Below are positions 1 through 8,784 of a stretch of DNA of 64,000 nucleotides, one piece after another; positions within the stretch are counted from its first letter, which is position 1; every line of letters starts with the position of its first letter. Position numbers and translations under genes: made by a program. The notes below the pieces were generated by a model. That model ran no database searches and had not been told where the DNA came from. It worked only from the letters and a program-made list of their open reading frames with translations. The DNA lies in assembly GCA_023382535.1 (NCBI GenBank), contig JAHDWA010000001.1, positions 496,001 to 560,000 of the forward strand, written 5' to 3'. Origin of the DNA: Anaerolineae bacterium (lineage in GTDB: Bacteria > Chloroflexota > Anaerolineae > 4572-78 > J111).

Positions 1-529
1 CTAAGACCAGGACGGCCAGTCCGGCCGATATGAAAATGCCAAGCCATTCTGGTCGGGCTTCTGTAGTCGCCTGTTGGAGGGCTGTACTTTCAGTCGCTGC
101 TGCCCTTCCTTCGCCCAGGGTGAAAGTGAATTCTCCCTCAACCGCGTCGCCATCATCCAGCACAGCCGACCAGCGGACCAGGTACACGCCGTCCGGCAGG
201 GTTGGGAGGCTGGCGACCAGCGAGGCATGATCAGGGTCGTCTAGGTCCACTTCCCCGTCTCCCAGGTCTACCTGGCGTCCCTGAGCGTCGAAAACCTGTA
301 GGGTGCTGAGCTTGGTGTCCAATTCTGTGCTAAACCAGGCCGTCACTTTACTTGGTGGCTGCTTTAGCACGGCTCCGATGGCGGGATCAGACTTGATCAG
401 AACTTCGGGGCCGTGGGCTACCACCCTGGCTACTAACAGTCCTGAAGTCAGCAGAGCTAACACCAACGCCATTATTAGGTTCGCGCCTGCACTACAACGA
501 AAGAATATCATCAGTTGTTTCGATTTCAT
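1..529 (-). CDS. copC: CopC-type copper resistance protein, 3' end cut by window edge
   Basis: Reading the minus strand from the ATG at 529 gives 176 codons with no stop before the window edge. A hydrophobic signal segment (about residues 18-38) ends just before an AHGPEV sequence. It is followed by the CopC pattern of an N-terminal His, SDPAIGAVL, PPSKVTAWF and later LPDGVYLVRWSAVLDDGD. CopC proteins are periplasmic copper binders, and the N-terminal His is a usual Cu(II) ligand. The last visible residues, after about residue 163, are hydrophobic and could begin a membrane segment, so a CopC-CopD (YcnJ-like) fusion is possible but cannot be shown here. The start is chosen because it directly precedes the signal peptide. 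The copper theme recurs throughout the window. Confidence 0.85.
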   Translation of the reverse strand, partial: MKSKQLMIFFRCSAGANLIMALVLALLTSGLLVARVVAHGPEVLIKSDPAIGAVLKQPPSKVTAWFSTELDTKLSTLQVFDAQGRQVDLGDGEVDLDDPDHASLVASLPTLPDGVYLVRWSAVLDDGDAVEGEFTFTLGEGRAAATESTALQQATTEARPEWLGIFISAGLAVLVL

Positions 530-689
530 ATACCCTCTTGAATCTACGGCGGTAGGTTTTTGGGGCGCTGATGCGGTGGCTTTGTTTCGCAGGTGAGGAT
601 TATCCAAATCAATGCAATGTCCGCTAAAATCCATTATATAAGAGTAAGAAGTAAAATTCTATAGTTCCAGCTAATCCGATGGAACTAAA

Positions 690-717
690 AAAGGACTATC
701 TTTTAGACTAGTCCTTT
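690..717 (-). terminator. Rho-independent terminator after the P-type ATPase
   Basis: AAAGGACTA (690-698) and TAGTCCTTT (709-717) form a perfect 9-bp stem around a 10-nt loop. On the minus strand the stem is followed by a run of T residues (complement of the A run at 686-691). It lies about 150 bp past the stop of the gene ending at 863. Confidence 0.7.
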
Positions 718-862
718 ACATATGACCAATGGGGTATGTCAGGTGGCACACCGCTCAGATATATTACTCTCCTACAAACAATCTCAGCGGCAACAACGGG
801 GGAGTGTATGGTTGGTGATATGGGCGAACGGAACGCGCTTTGCCTCTGCCGTTTCCGCACAT

Positions 863-3568
863 TCAGCCACGAAATCCCAGCAGGCGCAAACCATTTGCTA
901 CGACCAGAAGCGTGCTTCCTTCATGGAAAATGACCGCTTCACTAATCTTGACCCAGCCAAAAATCGAAGCCACGATAAGAATGGCGCTCACCCCTAAGGC
1001 GATGATCAAATTCTGGCGGACTACATCGTTCGCCGTCCGCGCCAGCTTTACGGCAAAGGGCAACCGGCTGAGATCATCGCTCATAAGGACTACATCGGCG
1101 GTTTCAAGGGCGACATCGGAGCCGGCGCCCCCCATCGCAATACCAACCGAGGCGGCAGCCAGGGCCGGCGCATCGTTAACTCCATCCCCAACCATCGCCA
1201 CGCCACCATCTCTAGCCAAATCGCGTAGAGCCGCTACCTTGCCGTCGGGCATCAGCGGGGCCCGGGCTTCATCTATCCCCACCTCCGCGCCGATCGCCCG
1301 AGCAACACGGTTGTTATCGCCTGACAACATAATCGTTCGCCCAATTCCAAGCTCCTTCAAGGTGGCCAGAGTCTCTTTCGACTCAGCTCGCAGCCGGTCA
1401 GCAACACCCAATGCGCCCAGGAAGGAATCTCCCCGCTTGACCACCATCGCTGTCTGTCCCGCTGCTTCGAGTTGTTGCACAGTTTCAGTGATGTTTGGGG
1501 GAAGCATCTCTCCATCAAAGAGGGCCAGGTTGCCAACGGCGACAGCCTCACCGTTAATCACCGCCTGAAGTCCCTTGCCGTGGACGATTTGGCAGCTTTC
1601 AGGGGCAGTGATTTGAACCCCTCGTTCCTGCGCGCCCACGACCACAGCGTGGGCGATGGGATGTGACGAAACCGACTCGGCGCTGGCAGCAGTAACCAGA
1701 AGATCACTCTCGGCAATCCCTGGAGCCGGCGAGACCGTGAGGAGACGAGGCTTGCCAATTGTGAGTGTGCCGGTTTTATCAAAAGCCATAGCCGCTACCT
1801 GCCCCAACGATTCGAGGTGAGCGCCGCCTTTAATCAGCACCCCCCCTCGTGCAGCCCGCGCTACCGCTGAGAGGACGGCGGCGGGCGTCGAAATGGCCAG
1901 GGCGCAGGGTGACGCGGCCACCAGCAGCGAGATGCCTCGCAAGACGGCTTCCAAGAAGCCCGTCCCCAGCAGCATTAGCACCACTGTCAAAGTGGGCGCT
2001 GCCAAAAGCACAATGGGGACGAATTGACGCTCAACCCGCTTCGCGAACCGTTGTGAAGGACTCTTTTGGGCCTCGGCCTCAGTGACCAGATCAACAATTC
2101 GGGCCATAACGGACTCCGTCGAAAGCTTGGTGACCTCTACCTCTAAGACAGCCTCGGTATTGATCGTACCTGCGTACACGGAATCGTCCGGCCCCTTGGC
2201 CACCGGCGTTGACTCCCCGGTGATAACTGCCTGATCCAGAGACGACTGGCCCTGACGAATGACACCATCGAGTGGCACGCGATCGCCTGGGCGAATAACT
2301 AGCAGTTCGCCTCGCTGGACTTCATGAACAGGGATTTCTTGCACCGCGTCGCCTCGTTTGACTCTGGCTACGCTGGGACGTAACTGGCCAAGTGCCTCAA
2401 TAGAGCGCCGGGCCCGATCCATGGCCCGGTGCTCCAAGGCATGGCCCAAACTGAAAAGGAAGAGTAAAAACGCTCCCTCGAACCAGGCCCCCAGCAGGGC
2501 TGCTCCGGCCCCGGCCAGAATCATCAGCGTTTCGATATCGAAGATGCGCTCCTGAAGCGAGTGAATAGCTCCGCGCAAGGGGAAGTAGCCCCCCGCTACC
2601 AACGCCAGAGCGAATAATACATTCGGTACAATGGAGTCTGGTGCAATCAAAAACCTGACCAAAAGGCCAAGTCCTATCAGTACCCCTGAGGCAATAACCA
2701 AGGGCATCTCCAGTTTGGGCGAGAGGCCACCGCTATGGGCATGATGCGAGCAAGCGTGTCCAGGTTCCGGCTCTTCAAGCTCGTAACCCATGGCCCGCAC
2801 CCGCGCCTCGACCTGGCGCAAGCTGGCTGCCTCGCCATCATACTCGATGACCAGGCGTTCCGCCGCATAAGCCACATTGGCCGTGAGCACCCCCTTCATC
2901 CGCCGCAGTACATATTCGATGACGTAGGCGCACTGAGCGGAATCCATCCCCCGTACAAACCAGGTTTTCTGGAAATATCGACTCGACACCTCTGCGCCGC
3001 CGGCCCGCATCAGGGCAATGACCTGAGTCACAGTGACTTGCTTTTCATCATAATGAACACAAAGCTCAGGATAGCCAAGATCCTGCCGCACGTGCATATC
3101 CAAAATACCCGAGCGGGCCTCAAGGATTTTCTCCAATTTTTCGGTCCGGCCAAATTCGTCGGTTTCGCCGGGAATGACGCTCCCCAAATCGAGCTGGCAC
3201 GCCGGTCCCCCATTTTCAGCCGGCCTGACCCCTACCAGACGTTCTACACGCTTGTCATGCCCATGATCGTGGTCATGCTGATGATCGTGATTGTGGTCAT
3301 GTTCATGCTCCGAGCCGTGAGCATGTTCAGAGTCATGGCCGGGTTCATGATTGTGATTATCCTCCGGCCCGTGCTGATGTTCAGGATCAGCTTCGTGGGT
3401 GTGATCGTGCTCAGGCTCGTGCTTATGATCATGATCGCGGTTATGGTCATGTTCATGCTCCGAGCCGGGAGTACGTTCAGAGTCATGGCCGGGTTCATGA
3501 TTGTGATCGCCTTCCGACCCGTGCTGATGCTCAGGAGTGTCTCCGTGCTTATGTTCAACTTCGGCCAT
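863..3568 (-). CDS. P1B-4-type metal-exporting ATPase with His-rich N-terminus
   Basis: This 901-aa transition-metal P-type ATPase should export a divalent metal across the inner membrane. Residues 1-106 are an extreme His/Asp/Glu-rich tail. Two HMA-like folds follow (about 127-270) that lack a normal CxxC; one reads GMDSAQC, so its first Cys is Ser. Catalytic landmarks are TGES near 450, the membrane SPC motif near 553, DKTGT with the phosphorylated Asp near 597, SSHP near 635, GDGVND near 794 and HEGST near 882. SPC with HEGST is the hallmark of P1B-4 (Co/Zn/Ni-type) pumps rather than copper pumps (CPC). The ATG at 3568 has an AGAGGAAA ribosome site. The VWA gene upstream ends 58 bp away on the same strand, so co-transcription is likely. 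Metal specificity is inferred from motifs only. Confidence 0.9.
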   Translation of the reverse strand: MAEVEHKHGDTPEHQHGSEGDHNHEPGHDSERTPGSEHEHDHNRDHDHKHEPEHDHTHEADPEHQHGPEDNHNHEPGHDSEHAHGSEHEHDHNHDHQHDHDHGHDKRVERLVGVRPAENGGPACQLDLGSVIPGETDEFGRTEKLEKILEARSGILDMHVRQDLGYPELCVHYDEKQVTVTQVIALMRAGGAEVSSRYFQKTWFVRGMDSAQCAYVIEYVLRRMKGVLTANVAYAAERLVIEYDGEAASLRQVEARVRAMGYELEEPEPGHACSHHAHSGGLSPKLEMPLVIASGVLIGLGLLVRFLIAPDSIVPNVLFALALVAGGYFPLRGAIHSLQERIFDIETLMILAGAGAALLGAWFEGAFLLFLFSLGHALEHRAMDRARRSIEALGQLRPSVARVKRGDAVQEIPVHEVQRGELLVIRPGDRVPLDGVIRQGQSSLDQAVITGESTPVAKGPDDSVYAGTINTEAVLEVEVTKLSTESVMARIVDLVTEAEAQKSPSQRFAKRVERQFVPIVLLAAPTLTVVLMLLGTGFLEAVLRGISLLVAASPCALAISTPAAVLSAVARAARGGVLIKGGAHLESLGQVAAMAFDKTGTLTIGKPRLLTVSPAPGIAESDLLVTAASAESVSSHPIAHAVVVGAQERGVQITAPESCQIVHGKGLQAVINGEAVAVGNLALFDGEMLPPNITETVQQLEAAGQTAMVVKRGDSFLGALGVADRLRAESKETLATLKELGIGRTIMLSGDNNRVARAIGAEVGIDEARAPLMPDGKVAALRDLARDGGVAMVGDGVNDAPALAAASVGIAMGGAGSDVALETADVVLMSDDLSRLPFAVKLARTANDVVRQNLIIALGVSAILIVASIFGWVKISEAVIFHEGSTLLVVANGLRLLGFRG
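3296..3553 (-). repeat. 150-bp in-frame tandem duplication encoding the His-rich tail
   Basis: Two copies of a segment start 150 bp apart (3296 and 3446) and are nearly identical over about 100 bp. In the protein this is a 50-residue period: EHQHG...EPGHDSE...SEHEHDHN occurs from about residue 13 and again from about 63. The duplication roughly doubles the number of His residues in the ATPase tail. Confidence 0.8.
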
Positions 3569-3626
3569 AGGAATTTCCTCTCAAAAGTGCTGTGATGGGA
3601 TAGGATAGGCTGATGGCCTCTGGCTC

Positions 3627-4622
3627 TTAATGATGCCGTTTGCCGTGATGTCGCTCCCCCGGTTCGTCATGATCGTTGATCGCAGACGCTGAAGGTTGGT
3701 AACGATTGCTTTCATGTTCCTCTGCTTCCTCGTCGTGGTGATCTTCCTCAGGCAGCGGCTGGGTGTAGCGTTGGCCGGCCACCTCCAAGGTAAAGCTGGC
3801 GCACCCCGGTGGTACATCGAATTCCAGGACGGCAGGCAGGCGCGCCTCATAAACCTTGAGGATGTTATCCTTATCGTCGTAGATCGTCCCGCCGGCGGCG
3901 ACCGTCATCGTCTCGTCAACCAGTACAGCCACCAGTTCAGCCATCTCCTCAAGCCGGTCAGCCACCCGATGACACCAGAGATGCCCCACGCCGGGGTACT
4001 CGAAGTGGCAAATTTCTTCCATCTGCTCCTCGTCAATTTGCTCGCCGACGCCCACGAGAACAAAGTTGAGGCGCGGTAAGCGTCCGGCCGCAATCTCCTT
4101 GGCCACCTGGGCGGAGTAGGCCTGAATGTCAACGGGATCATGGAGCTGGCTATCGGTGATGATGACGGCCAGCCCTCGGCGCGCACCACGTCCGATCTCG
4201 TCGCGAATGTGGGCCACATAATCGCGCAGGACGGGCAGCATGATCGTCGCCTTGCCGTAAAACTGGGGGCCGGGGAATTTATAACTCTGGGCTTGTGCGC
4301 CGGCCAGGTCTCCCAACACCTCTATCTGCGAGCCATCTCCGGTGGCCCAATACGCTACCCGCAAAATGCCATCCCGATCCTTACTGGCCAGATACTCTAA
4401 CATCCAGCGCATCTGAGGCTCAACCAGGTTTCGCACGCCGCCCAACTTGGCCAGAACACCGCGCGGGCCGTATTCATCCTCCATACTGGCCGAGCCATCC
4501 ATATAGAGGGCTATGTCGAGACCTTCTACTGTCGGGTCGTGCAGCAAGGTGGCAATGACATGCCCATTTTTATTGTGAACATCCGAAAAGGGTTTGACAA
4601 TGATTTCATGCTTGTAGGCCAT
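3627..4622 (-). CDS. VWA-domain protein with His/Glu-rich C-terminal tail
   Basis: This 331-aa protein is one of two adjacent paralogues. It carries a von Willebrand factor A domain with the MIDAS metal site DGSAS (D42, S44, S46) and a later ITDSQLHDP segment containing the acidic MIDAS loop. There is no signal peptide or membrane segment, so it should be cytoplasmic. The last ~50 residues are rich in His, Glu and Asp (EEDHHDEEAEEHE, then HHGKRHH at the very end), which could bind metal. The start at 4622 is chosen because it has an AAGGAAG ribosome site and aligns with its paralogue; the upstream GTG has none. VWA proteins of this general kind (TerY-like) occur with metal or stress genes, but I cannot name the family. 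The P1B-4 ATPase follows 58 bp downstream. Confidence 0.8.
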   Translation of the reverse strand: MAYKHEIIVKPFSDVHNKNGHVIATLLHDPTVEGLDIALYMDGSASMEDEYGPRGVLAKLGGVRNLVEPQMRWMLEYLASKDRDGILRVAYWATGDGSQIEVLGDLAGAQAQSYKFPGPQFYGKATIMLPVLRDYVAHIRDEIGRGARRGLAVIITDSQLHDPVDIQAYSAQVAKEIAAGRLPRLNFVLVGVGEQIDEEQMEEICHFEYPGVGHLWCHRVADRLEEMAELVAVLVDETMTVAAGGTIYDDKDNILKVYEARLPAVLEFDVPPGCASFTLEVAGQRYTQPLPEEDHHDEEAEEHESNRYQPSASAINDHDEPGERHHGKRHH

Positions 4623-4712
4623 ACTGTTCTTCCTTTCTATCGGCAGGGCAGACACGTGAAGCGGATGGTAGACAGGGAGAAAAATTACCCATCTACGGAC
4701 TCCTGTCTACTA

Positions 4713-5651
4713 TCAGTGGTCTTCCTCTTCATGGTGCTCCTCGCCCTCCTCGGGGATCGGCTGAGTGTAGCGCTGACCGTTCACTTCCAGGGTGAAGCTT
4801 CTGGCGCCTTCAGGTATCTCAAACTCTAGAACAGCCGGCAGGCGGGCCTCATAAATCTTTAGCACCTTCCCCCGATCGTCGTAAATAGTGCCGCCTGCTG
4901 CCACCGTCATCGTCTCATCAACCAGTGCCGCCGCCAATTCTGCCACTTGTTTGATCTCCTCGGCAATGCGATGACACCACAGATGGCCGACGCCGGGATA
5001 CTCTTCATGGCAGATTTCTTCCAATTGCTCTTCGTCCACCCCATCCCCGACCCCCACCAAGATGAAATTTATTCGCGGCAGCGTACCCTGAACAATTTCC
5101 CTGGCTATCTCCCTGGAGTATTTTTTGACCTGAGCAGGATCGTGAAGCTGCCCATCTGTGACGATGACAGCGCAACCCTGACGCGCCCCTTGGGGCACTT
5201 GTGCTCTCAGGTATTTGACGTAATCACGCATGGCTGGCTCCAGCAGCGTACTCCGACCCATATTCTTGGGGCCAGGGAACTTGTAGTTCTTGACCTCAAT
5301 ACCCTTCAAATCCCCGATAACTTCTATCTGCTGACCAGTGGAATCGCAAGCCCAATAAGCCACGCGCAGTACACCGTTCCGATCTTTGGTCGCCAGGTAT
5401 TCCAGCATCCATTGCACCTGTGGTTCTACCTGGTTGGGTAAAACCTCCACCGGTTCATTGAAAAGCCAGGATAGAAAGCCGCCACCCTTGCGCTTGTACT
5501 CATACTCTTCTGTCATGCTGCCTGAGCCATCCATGTAAATCGCCATATCCAGCCCTTCGACGGTGGGATCATGCAACAGCGTGGCTCTGACATGGCCGCG
5601 CTCGACATGCAGATCAGAGAAAGGTTCAACGGGTCGTTCGTGTTCCGACAT
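4713..5651 (-). CDS. VWA-domain protein (paralogue of the 3627-4622 gene)
   Basis: This 312-aa cytoplasmic VWA protein is co-linear with the next gene: both share VEPFSD/VKPFSD near the N-terminus, LLHDPTVEGLD, the MIDAS motif (here DGSGS), VGHLWCHRI, MTVAAGGTIYDD and an LPAVLEF...FTLEV...QRYTQP tail. It differs by an insert of about 15 residues after the MIDAS (KRKGGGFLSWLFNEP). The tail ends in a short acidic/His stretch (EEHHEEEDH). The ATG at 5651 follows a strong AGGAGG site, so the longer upstream reading is rejected. It lies 16 bp after the WMKDFE-repeat gene and 90 bp before its paralogue. A tandem duplication followed by divergence is the simplest origin. Function unknown. Confidence 0.8.
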   Translation of the reverse strand: MSEHERPVEPFSDLHVERGHVRATLLHDPTVEGLDMAIYMDGSGSMTEEYEYKRKGGGFLSWLFNEPVEVLPNQVEPQVQWMLEYLATKDRNGVLRVAYWACDSTGQQIEVIGDLKGIEVKNYKFPGPKNMGRSTLLEPAMRDYVKYLRAQVPQGARQGCAVIVTDGQLHDPAQVKKYSREIAREIVQGTLPRINFILVGVGDGVDEEQLEEICHEEYPGVGHLWCHRIAEEIKQVAELAAALVDETMTVAAGGTIYDDRGKVLKIYEARLPAVLEFEIPEGARSFTLEVNGQRYTQPIPEEGEEHHEEEDH

Positions 5652-5667
5652 GGTTTGCCTCCTGTGA

Positions 5668-7029
5668 TTATTCAAAGTCTTTCATCCAGTCCGGTTTGTC
5701 CGGCGGATTGGATTGATTTGATTTGCCTGTCCGTGTTATAGGTGAGTCCGGCTCGAAATCTTTCATCCAGTCCGGCTTTTTGGCCGACGATGGTTTGGGA
5801 TGTGGTTCTTTATGCTGGCGCGGACCCACGATTGAGGTCAATTTGGGCGGCGGCGCACCGGGTTTCCGGTGGGCTTCGATAAAGTCCTGCATCCAGGCCG
5901 GTGTCTCTCCAGCCTCGGACATAGCAGGTAAGCGCACTCGCATTGGCGTTGAGCTGGGTCTAGGAGTGCCTGCCTCACGAGACGGCAGCAGGGATATACT
6001 CTCGATCGCGCCTCGCCGCTCCGTTGAAACCGCTTTCACCCGCTCCCTCAAGGCTATAGCGCGCGGCGACGGCCAGCCAGGCAAGGCTTTCAGAGCATCC
6101 CTGGCGATTTTGAGGAAATCGTCTACATTCCCTTGAGGGGGAAGGTCGAGACGTTCCTGCGTCAAAGTTCCGAACACCGAGGCGAGCAAGCCGCCAAATC
6201 CTTTTCCAGCAGAGACCTCTCGGATGGCGGTGTCGCCTTTGATCGTATATCCCTCGAACTCCAGTTGATATTCCAGGTTAGACCGACTTGGAACAGGCAG
6301 CGTCATTGAACACAGCAGATTTTCAATTCCTTCACGACTGAGGTCTTCCTTCAACGCGCTCAGAAGATCATACAAAAGCTGGTTGACCACGGTCTCGTTC
6401 GAGGCGGCAGATAAAGCTAGCTCAGCCGGCAGCAGGGGGTAAGCCAGCACGATGCCCTGGCCGTGCCGAATCTCCTCCTCGCGGTCGCCCGGCAGCATCA
6501 TATGGAAGCAACATGAAGGCGGCTCGCCTGGGTCAGCCGAATTGACGTAGCGGAAAGCATGGGCAGCTCCCTGTACTAATCCAGCCAGAGCATCAGCGCG
6601 AGTGATGGTTAACTGTCCTTTTGTGGCCGATATCGGCGCGTCCTCGATGTTAGAATAGGGGCCGTACAGGATTCCATAGAGATACACGGGATCGTTGGGG
6701 CCGGGGGTATCAGCGGGCTGTTCTAAAACCTGAACATCAAGCAGAAAAAACTCTTCTACCTCCAGCATGCGGCCAAAAACCGCACCGGACACTTCGTGGT
6801 AGGCCATTTCAGCCTGAACCGAAGGGGGAAAAGTGTTGCTGAGGTCGGCCGGCAGCGCTCGTAAGGCCCCGGCGATGTCGGTCATTACGATCCACTCACG
6901 GTTCGAGGTCGGGCGATTACCCAGAAAAAAGCTGTCCACCACGTGAGTCGGCAGAAAAGTGTGGTCATTACTTGGATTGGTGCTTTCGTCGTTGCCGGCG
7001 TAACTAACAAAGTACTTGGGAAGAGGCAT
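5668..7029 (-). CDS. Unrecognised protein with three C-terminal WM(K/Q)DF repeats
   Basis: I do not recognise this 453-aa protein. Residues 1-290 look globular (KYFVSYAGNDE, LPTHVVDSFFLG, GILYGPYSN, LLSALKEDLSREG), with no signal or membrane segment. From about 330 it becomes Pro/Ser/Lys-rich and probably disordered. This tail carries three copies of a short motif: PAWMQDFIE, KPDWMKDFE and, as the exact C-terminus, KPDWMKDFE. Such spaced linear motifs usually dock a partner or target cargo; that is inference. It is the first gene of a same-strand run with two VWA genes (VWA domains bind peptides and proteins) and the His-rich ATPase. No clear ribosome site precedes the ATG at 7029. Confidence 0.65.
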   Translation of the reverse strand: MPLPKYFVSYAGNDESTNPSNDHTFLPTHVVDSFFLGNRPTSNREWIVMTDIAGALRALPADLSNTFPPSVQAEMAYHEVSGAVFGRMLEVEEFFLLDVQVLEQPADTPGPNDPVYLYGILYGPYSNIEDAPISATKGQLTITRADALAGLVQGAAHAFRYVNSADPGEPPSCCFHMMLPGDREEEIRHGQGIVLAYPLLPAELALSAASNETVVNQLLYDLLSALKEDLSREGIENLLCSMTLPVPSRSNLEYQLEFEGYTIKGDTAIREVSAGKGFGGLLASVFGTLTQERLDLPPQGNVDDFLKIARDALKALPGWPSPRAIALRERVKAVSTERRGAIESISLLPSREAGTPRPSSTPMRVRLPAMSEAGETPAWMQDFIEAHRKPGAPPPKLTSIVGPRQHKEPHPKPSSAKKPDWMKDFEPDSPITRTGKSNQSNPPDKPDWMKDFE

Positions 7030-7251
7030 TGCGGGCTCTACTATGGAAGAAAAGAGGGAATGTTCACCCTATTGCGGACCTGTTTTTCTAAAAGGCGCAG
7101 AAACCGATTGAGATAGATTATCAGTCCGCCCTAAGTAAAAGTCCTCGTTATCGGGCAAACTATACGCTAATTTAATTATATAGTAATTACAGGTCTGGAA
7201 CAAACTGATGCCGAATTATGAGGCTATGGAAAAATAAAGGGATGAATGATT
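7030..7251. other. Intergenic stretch upstream of the VWA operon
   Basis: No coding signal is visible. The middle (about 7165-7190) is very AT-rich and should hold the minus-strand promoter of the 5668-7029 gene, but I cannot fix a -35/-10 pair with confidence. Confidence 0.3.
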
Positions 7252-7605
7252 TCAGAATAAATCCGGCTGACAAGCAATATCATCCGTTTTCTCATCAGAC
7301 GGATAAGTTTCAAGCAAGGCACGACGGCCAACATTCAAACTGGCCGCATAATCCCGGTCGGCGTTAAAACCGTAGGCCGGGCAGTAAAATCAGTGACCAT
7401 AGGGAATAGAGTGGCGGTGTTCAGGCGATTTACAGGTGACGCCCGTTTCGCCACAACGGGGACACTCGTGGGACGAGTGGCGCGACCAGACCCGTTTGGT
7501 TTTAAGAGCGTACCGTTTGCTCTTGTACACCAGTTTCGTCCAGACCTTCTCGTAGATTGTCTTATTGACCTTCCAGTTGAGCGTGCGGAGTTGACGATGA
7601 CCGTC
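7252..7605 (-). pseudogene. tnpB: Decayed C-terminal remnant of an IS200/IS605-type tnpB
   Basis: The minus strand keeps one frame of about 118 codons with the TnpB C-terminal layout: a YKSKRYALKTKRVWSRHSS basic stretch, zinc-ribbon half HECPRCG, second half FYCPAYG, and NADRDYAASLNVGRRALLE (the NADxxAAxN signature). It is dead. The 5' two thirds are missing, an in-frame TAG bounds it at 7606-7608, a TGA sits just before FYCPAYG, and the last zinc-ribbon Cys has become Tyr. No tnpA was seen. I could not identify a convincing omega-RNA. Confidence 0.75.
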
Positions 7606-7769
7606 CTAGAGGAAGCTCGTCAGTGAGACACCCTTTGTCGAGTCTAGCTCAACCTCATTGGCCGAATGACTCGACCACAGAGTGACAAAGGCTCGTCGAG
7701 AAGCATCGGGAATGGGTAGGTTGAGGGTGGAGGATTTGATTTCAGACAAACCAGACCAGGATAAAGTCG
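7606..7769. other. Short gap after the iron ABC operon
   Basis: No gene is visible. It may contain further degraded tnpB sequence, but the reading frames are broken by several stops. Confidence 0.3.
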
Positions 7770-8783
7770 CTAAGGATAAGCCACTACCGGCCCATCAATC
7801 GTTAGCCGAACCTGTGTGCCAGGGGCTAGATCGAGGCGGGGTCGAGTACGCGCTTGCAAGCGCAGTCCATCGGGTAGACTCACCTGCACCAGTTGATCAT
7901 GGCCAAAAAAGCTTATCTGCTGAATGCAGCCTGCACCCGTTGGGTCGGGCTGCAAGCAAACCATCTCCGGGCGAATGAGTACCTCCACCGGTCCATAAGT
8001 CGCCTCGGCCAGCGGTAGATCGCCCAAGGTGCAAGTGACGCTGGTCCCATTAGCTACCCCGGCCAGAAAGTTAGCCTCCCCCACAAAGGCGGCCACCTCG
8101 CGCCGGGCCGGGCGCAGATAAAGCTGCTGCGGCGAAGCAATCTGCAGAATAGTTCCATCCATCATCACGGCGACCTCATCGGCCAGGCTCAGCGCCTCTT
8201 CCTGATCGTGGGTCACAAAAATAGCAGTCGCCTGGGCTTGCCGCAAAATCTGGCGCACTTCTTCGCGGACACTCTGACGTAAAGCCGCGTCCAGGTTGGA
8301 GAAGGGTTCATCCAGCAAAATCAGGGTAGGTTGAGGCGCCAGGGCGCGAGCTAAGGCCACTCGCTGCTGCTGACCGCCGGATAGCTCGTGGGGCATGCGG
8401 CTGGTGACATCGGTCAGACCGACCAAGCTCAACATCTCCTCAACCTGCTTCTTTTTATCAACTCCCCTGGGGATACCGTAGGCGACATTGTCAGCGACAT
8501 TCAAGTGGGGAAAGAGGGCGTATTCCTGAAAGACCATGCCGACGCTGCGCTGCTCTGGGGGCACATGTAAGCCCGGTGCATTGACCAGCCGGCCGCCAAT
8601 CTCGATCTCACCGCGGTCGGGTGGGTCAAAGCCGGCTAGCAACCGCAAAGTAGTGGTTTTGCCACAACCGCTTGGCCCTAGCAAGGCCAAAAAGCGCCCT
8701 GGTGGCAACGCCAGATTGACTCCATCAACGGCACAAACCCGGCCAAAATTTTTAGAAAGTCCCTGACAGCGAACGGCAATCAT
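7770..8783 (-). CDS. fbpC: ABC transporter ATP-binding protein (Fe3+/polyamine-type)
   Basis: This 337-aa ATPase should energise uptake through the permease encoded directly upstream. Visible motifs are Walker A GPSGCGKTT, the Q-loop region VFQEYALFPH, signature LSGGQQQR, Walker B LILLDEPFSNLD and the H-loop FVTHDQEEAL. The C-terminal ~100 residues form a TOBE-like domain (VLIRPEMVCLQP, GTQVRLTIDG), as in FbpC/PotA importers. The start is the ATG at 8783, one base after the permease stop. The longer reading that begins inside the permease gene gives a low-complexity N-terminus and is rejected. Iron is inferred from the permease and binding protein; thiamine or another anion remains possible. 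Confidence 0.88.
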   Translation of the reverse strand: MIAVRCQGLSKNFGRVCAVDGVNLALPPGRFLALLGPSGCGKTTTLRLLAGFDPPDRGEIEIGGRLVNAPGLHVPPEQRSVGMVFQEYALFPHLNVADNVAYGIPRGVDKKKQVEEMLSLVGLTDVTSRMPHELSGGQQQRVALARALAPQPTLILLDEPFSNLDAALRQSVREEVRQILRQAQATAIFVTHDQEEALSLADEVAVMMDGTILQIASPQQLYLRPARREVAAFVGEANFLAGVANGTSVTCTLGDLPLAEATYGPVEVLIRPEMVCLQPDPTGAGCIQQISFFGHDQLVQVSLPDGLRLQARTRPRLDLAPGTQVRLTIDGPVVAYP

Positions 8784-8784
8784 C

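Noticed and set aside
840..1568. Plus-strand frame opposite the ATPase C-terminus
   Set aside because: Low-complexity Ala/Ser/Arg shadow of the conserved P-domain coding sequence.
3244..3558. Tandem repeats as a CRISPR-like array
   Set aside because: The repeats are in-frame coding units of a His-rich protein tail, with no unique spacers.
2735..3595. Plus-strand frame of 286 codons over the P-type ATPase N-terminus
   Set aside because: It mirrors the His-rich repeat and HMA region of a clearly coding minus-strand gene.
7252..7605. In-frame TGA in the tnpB remnant as a second selenocysteine codon
   Set aside because: The gene is truncated, the nearby zinc-ribbon Cys is mutated to Tyr, and no UxxC context exists; it is simple decay.
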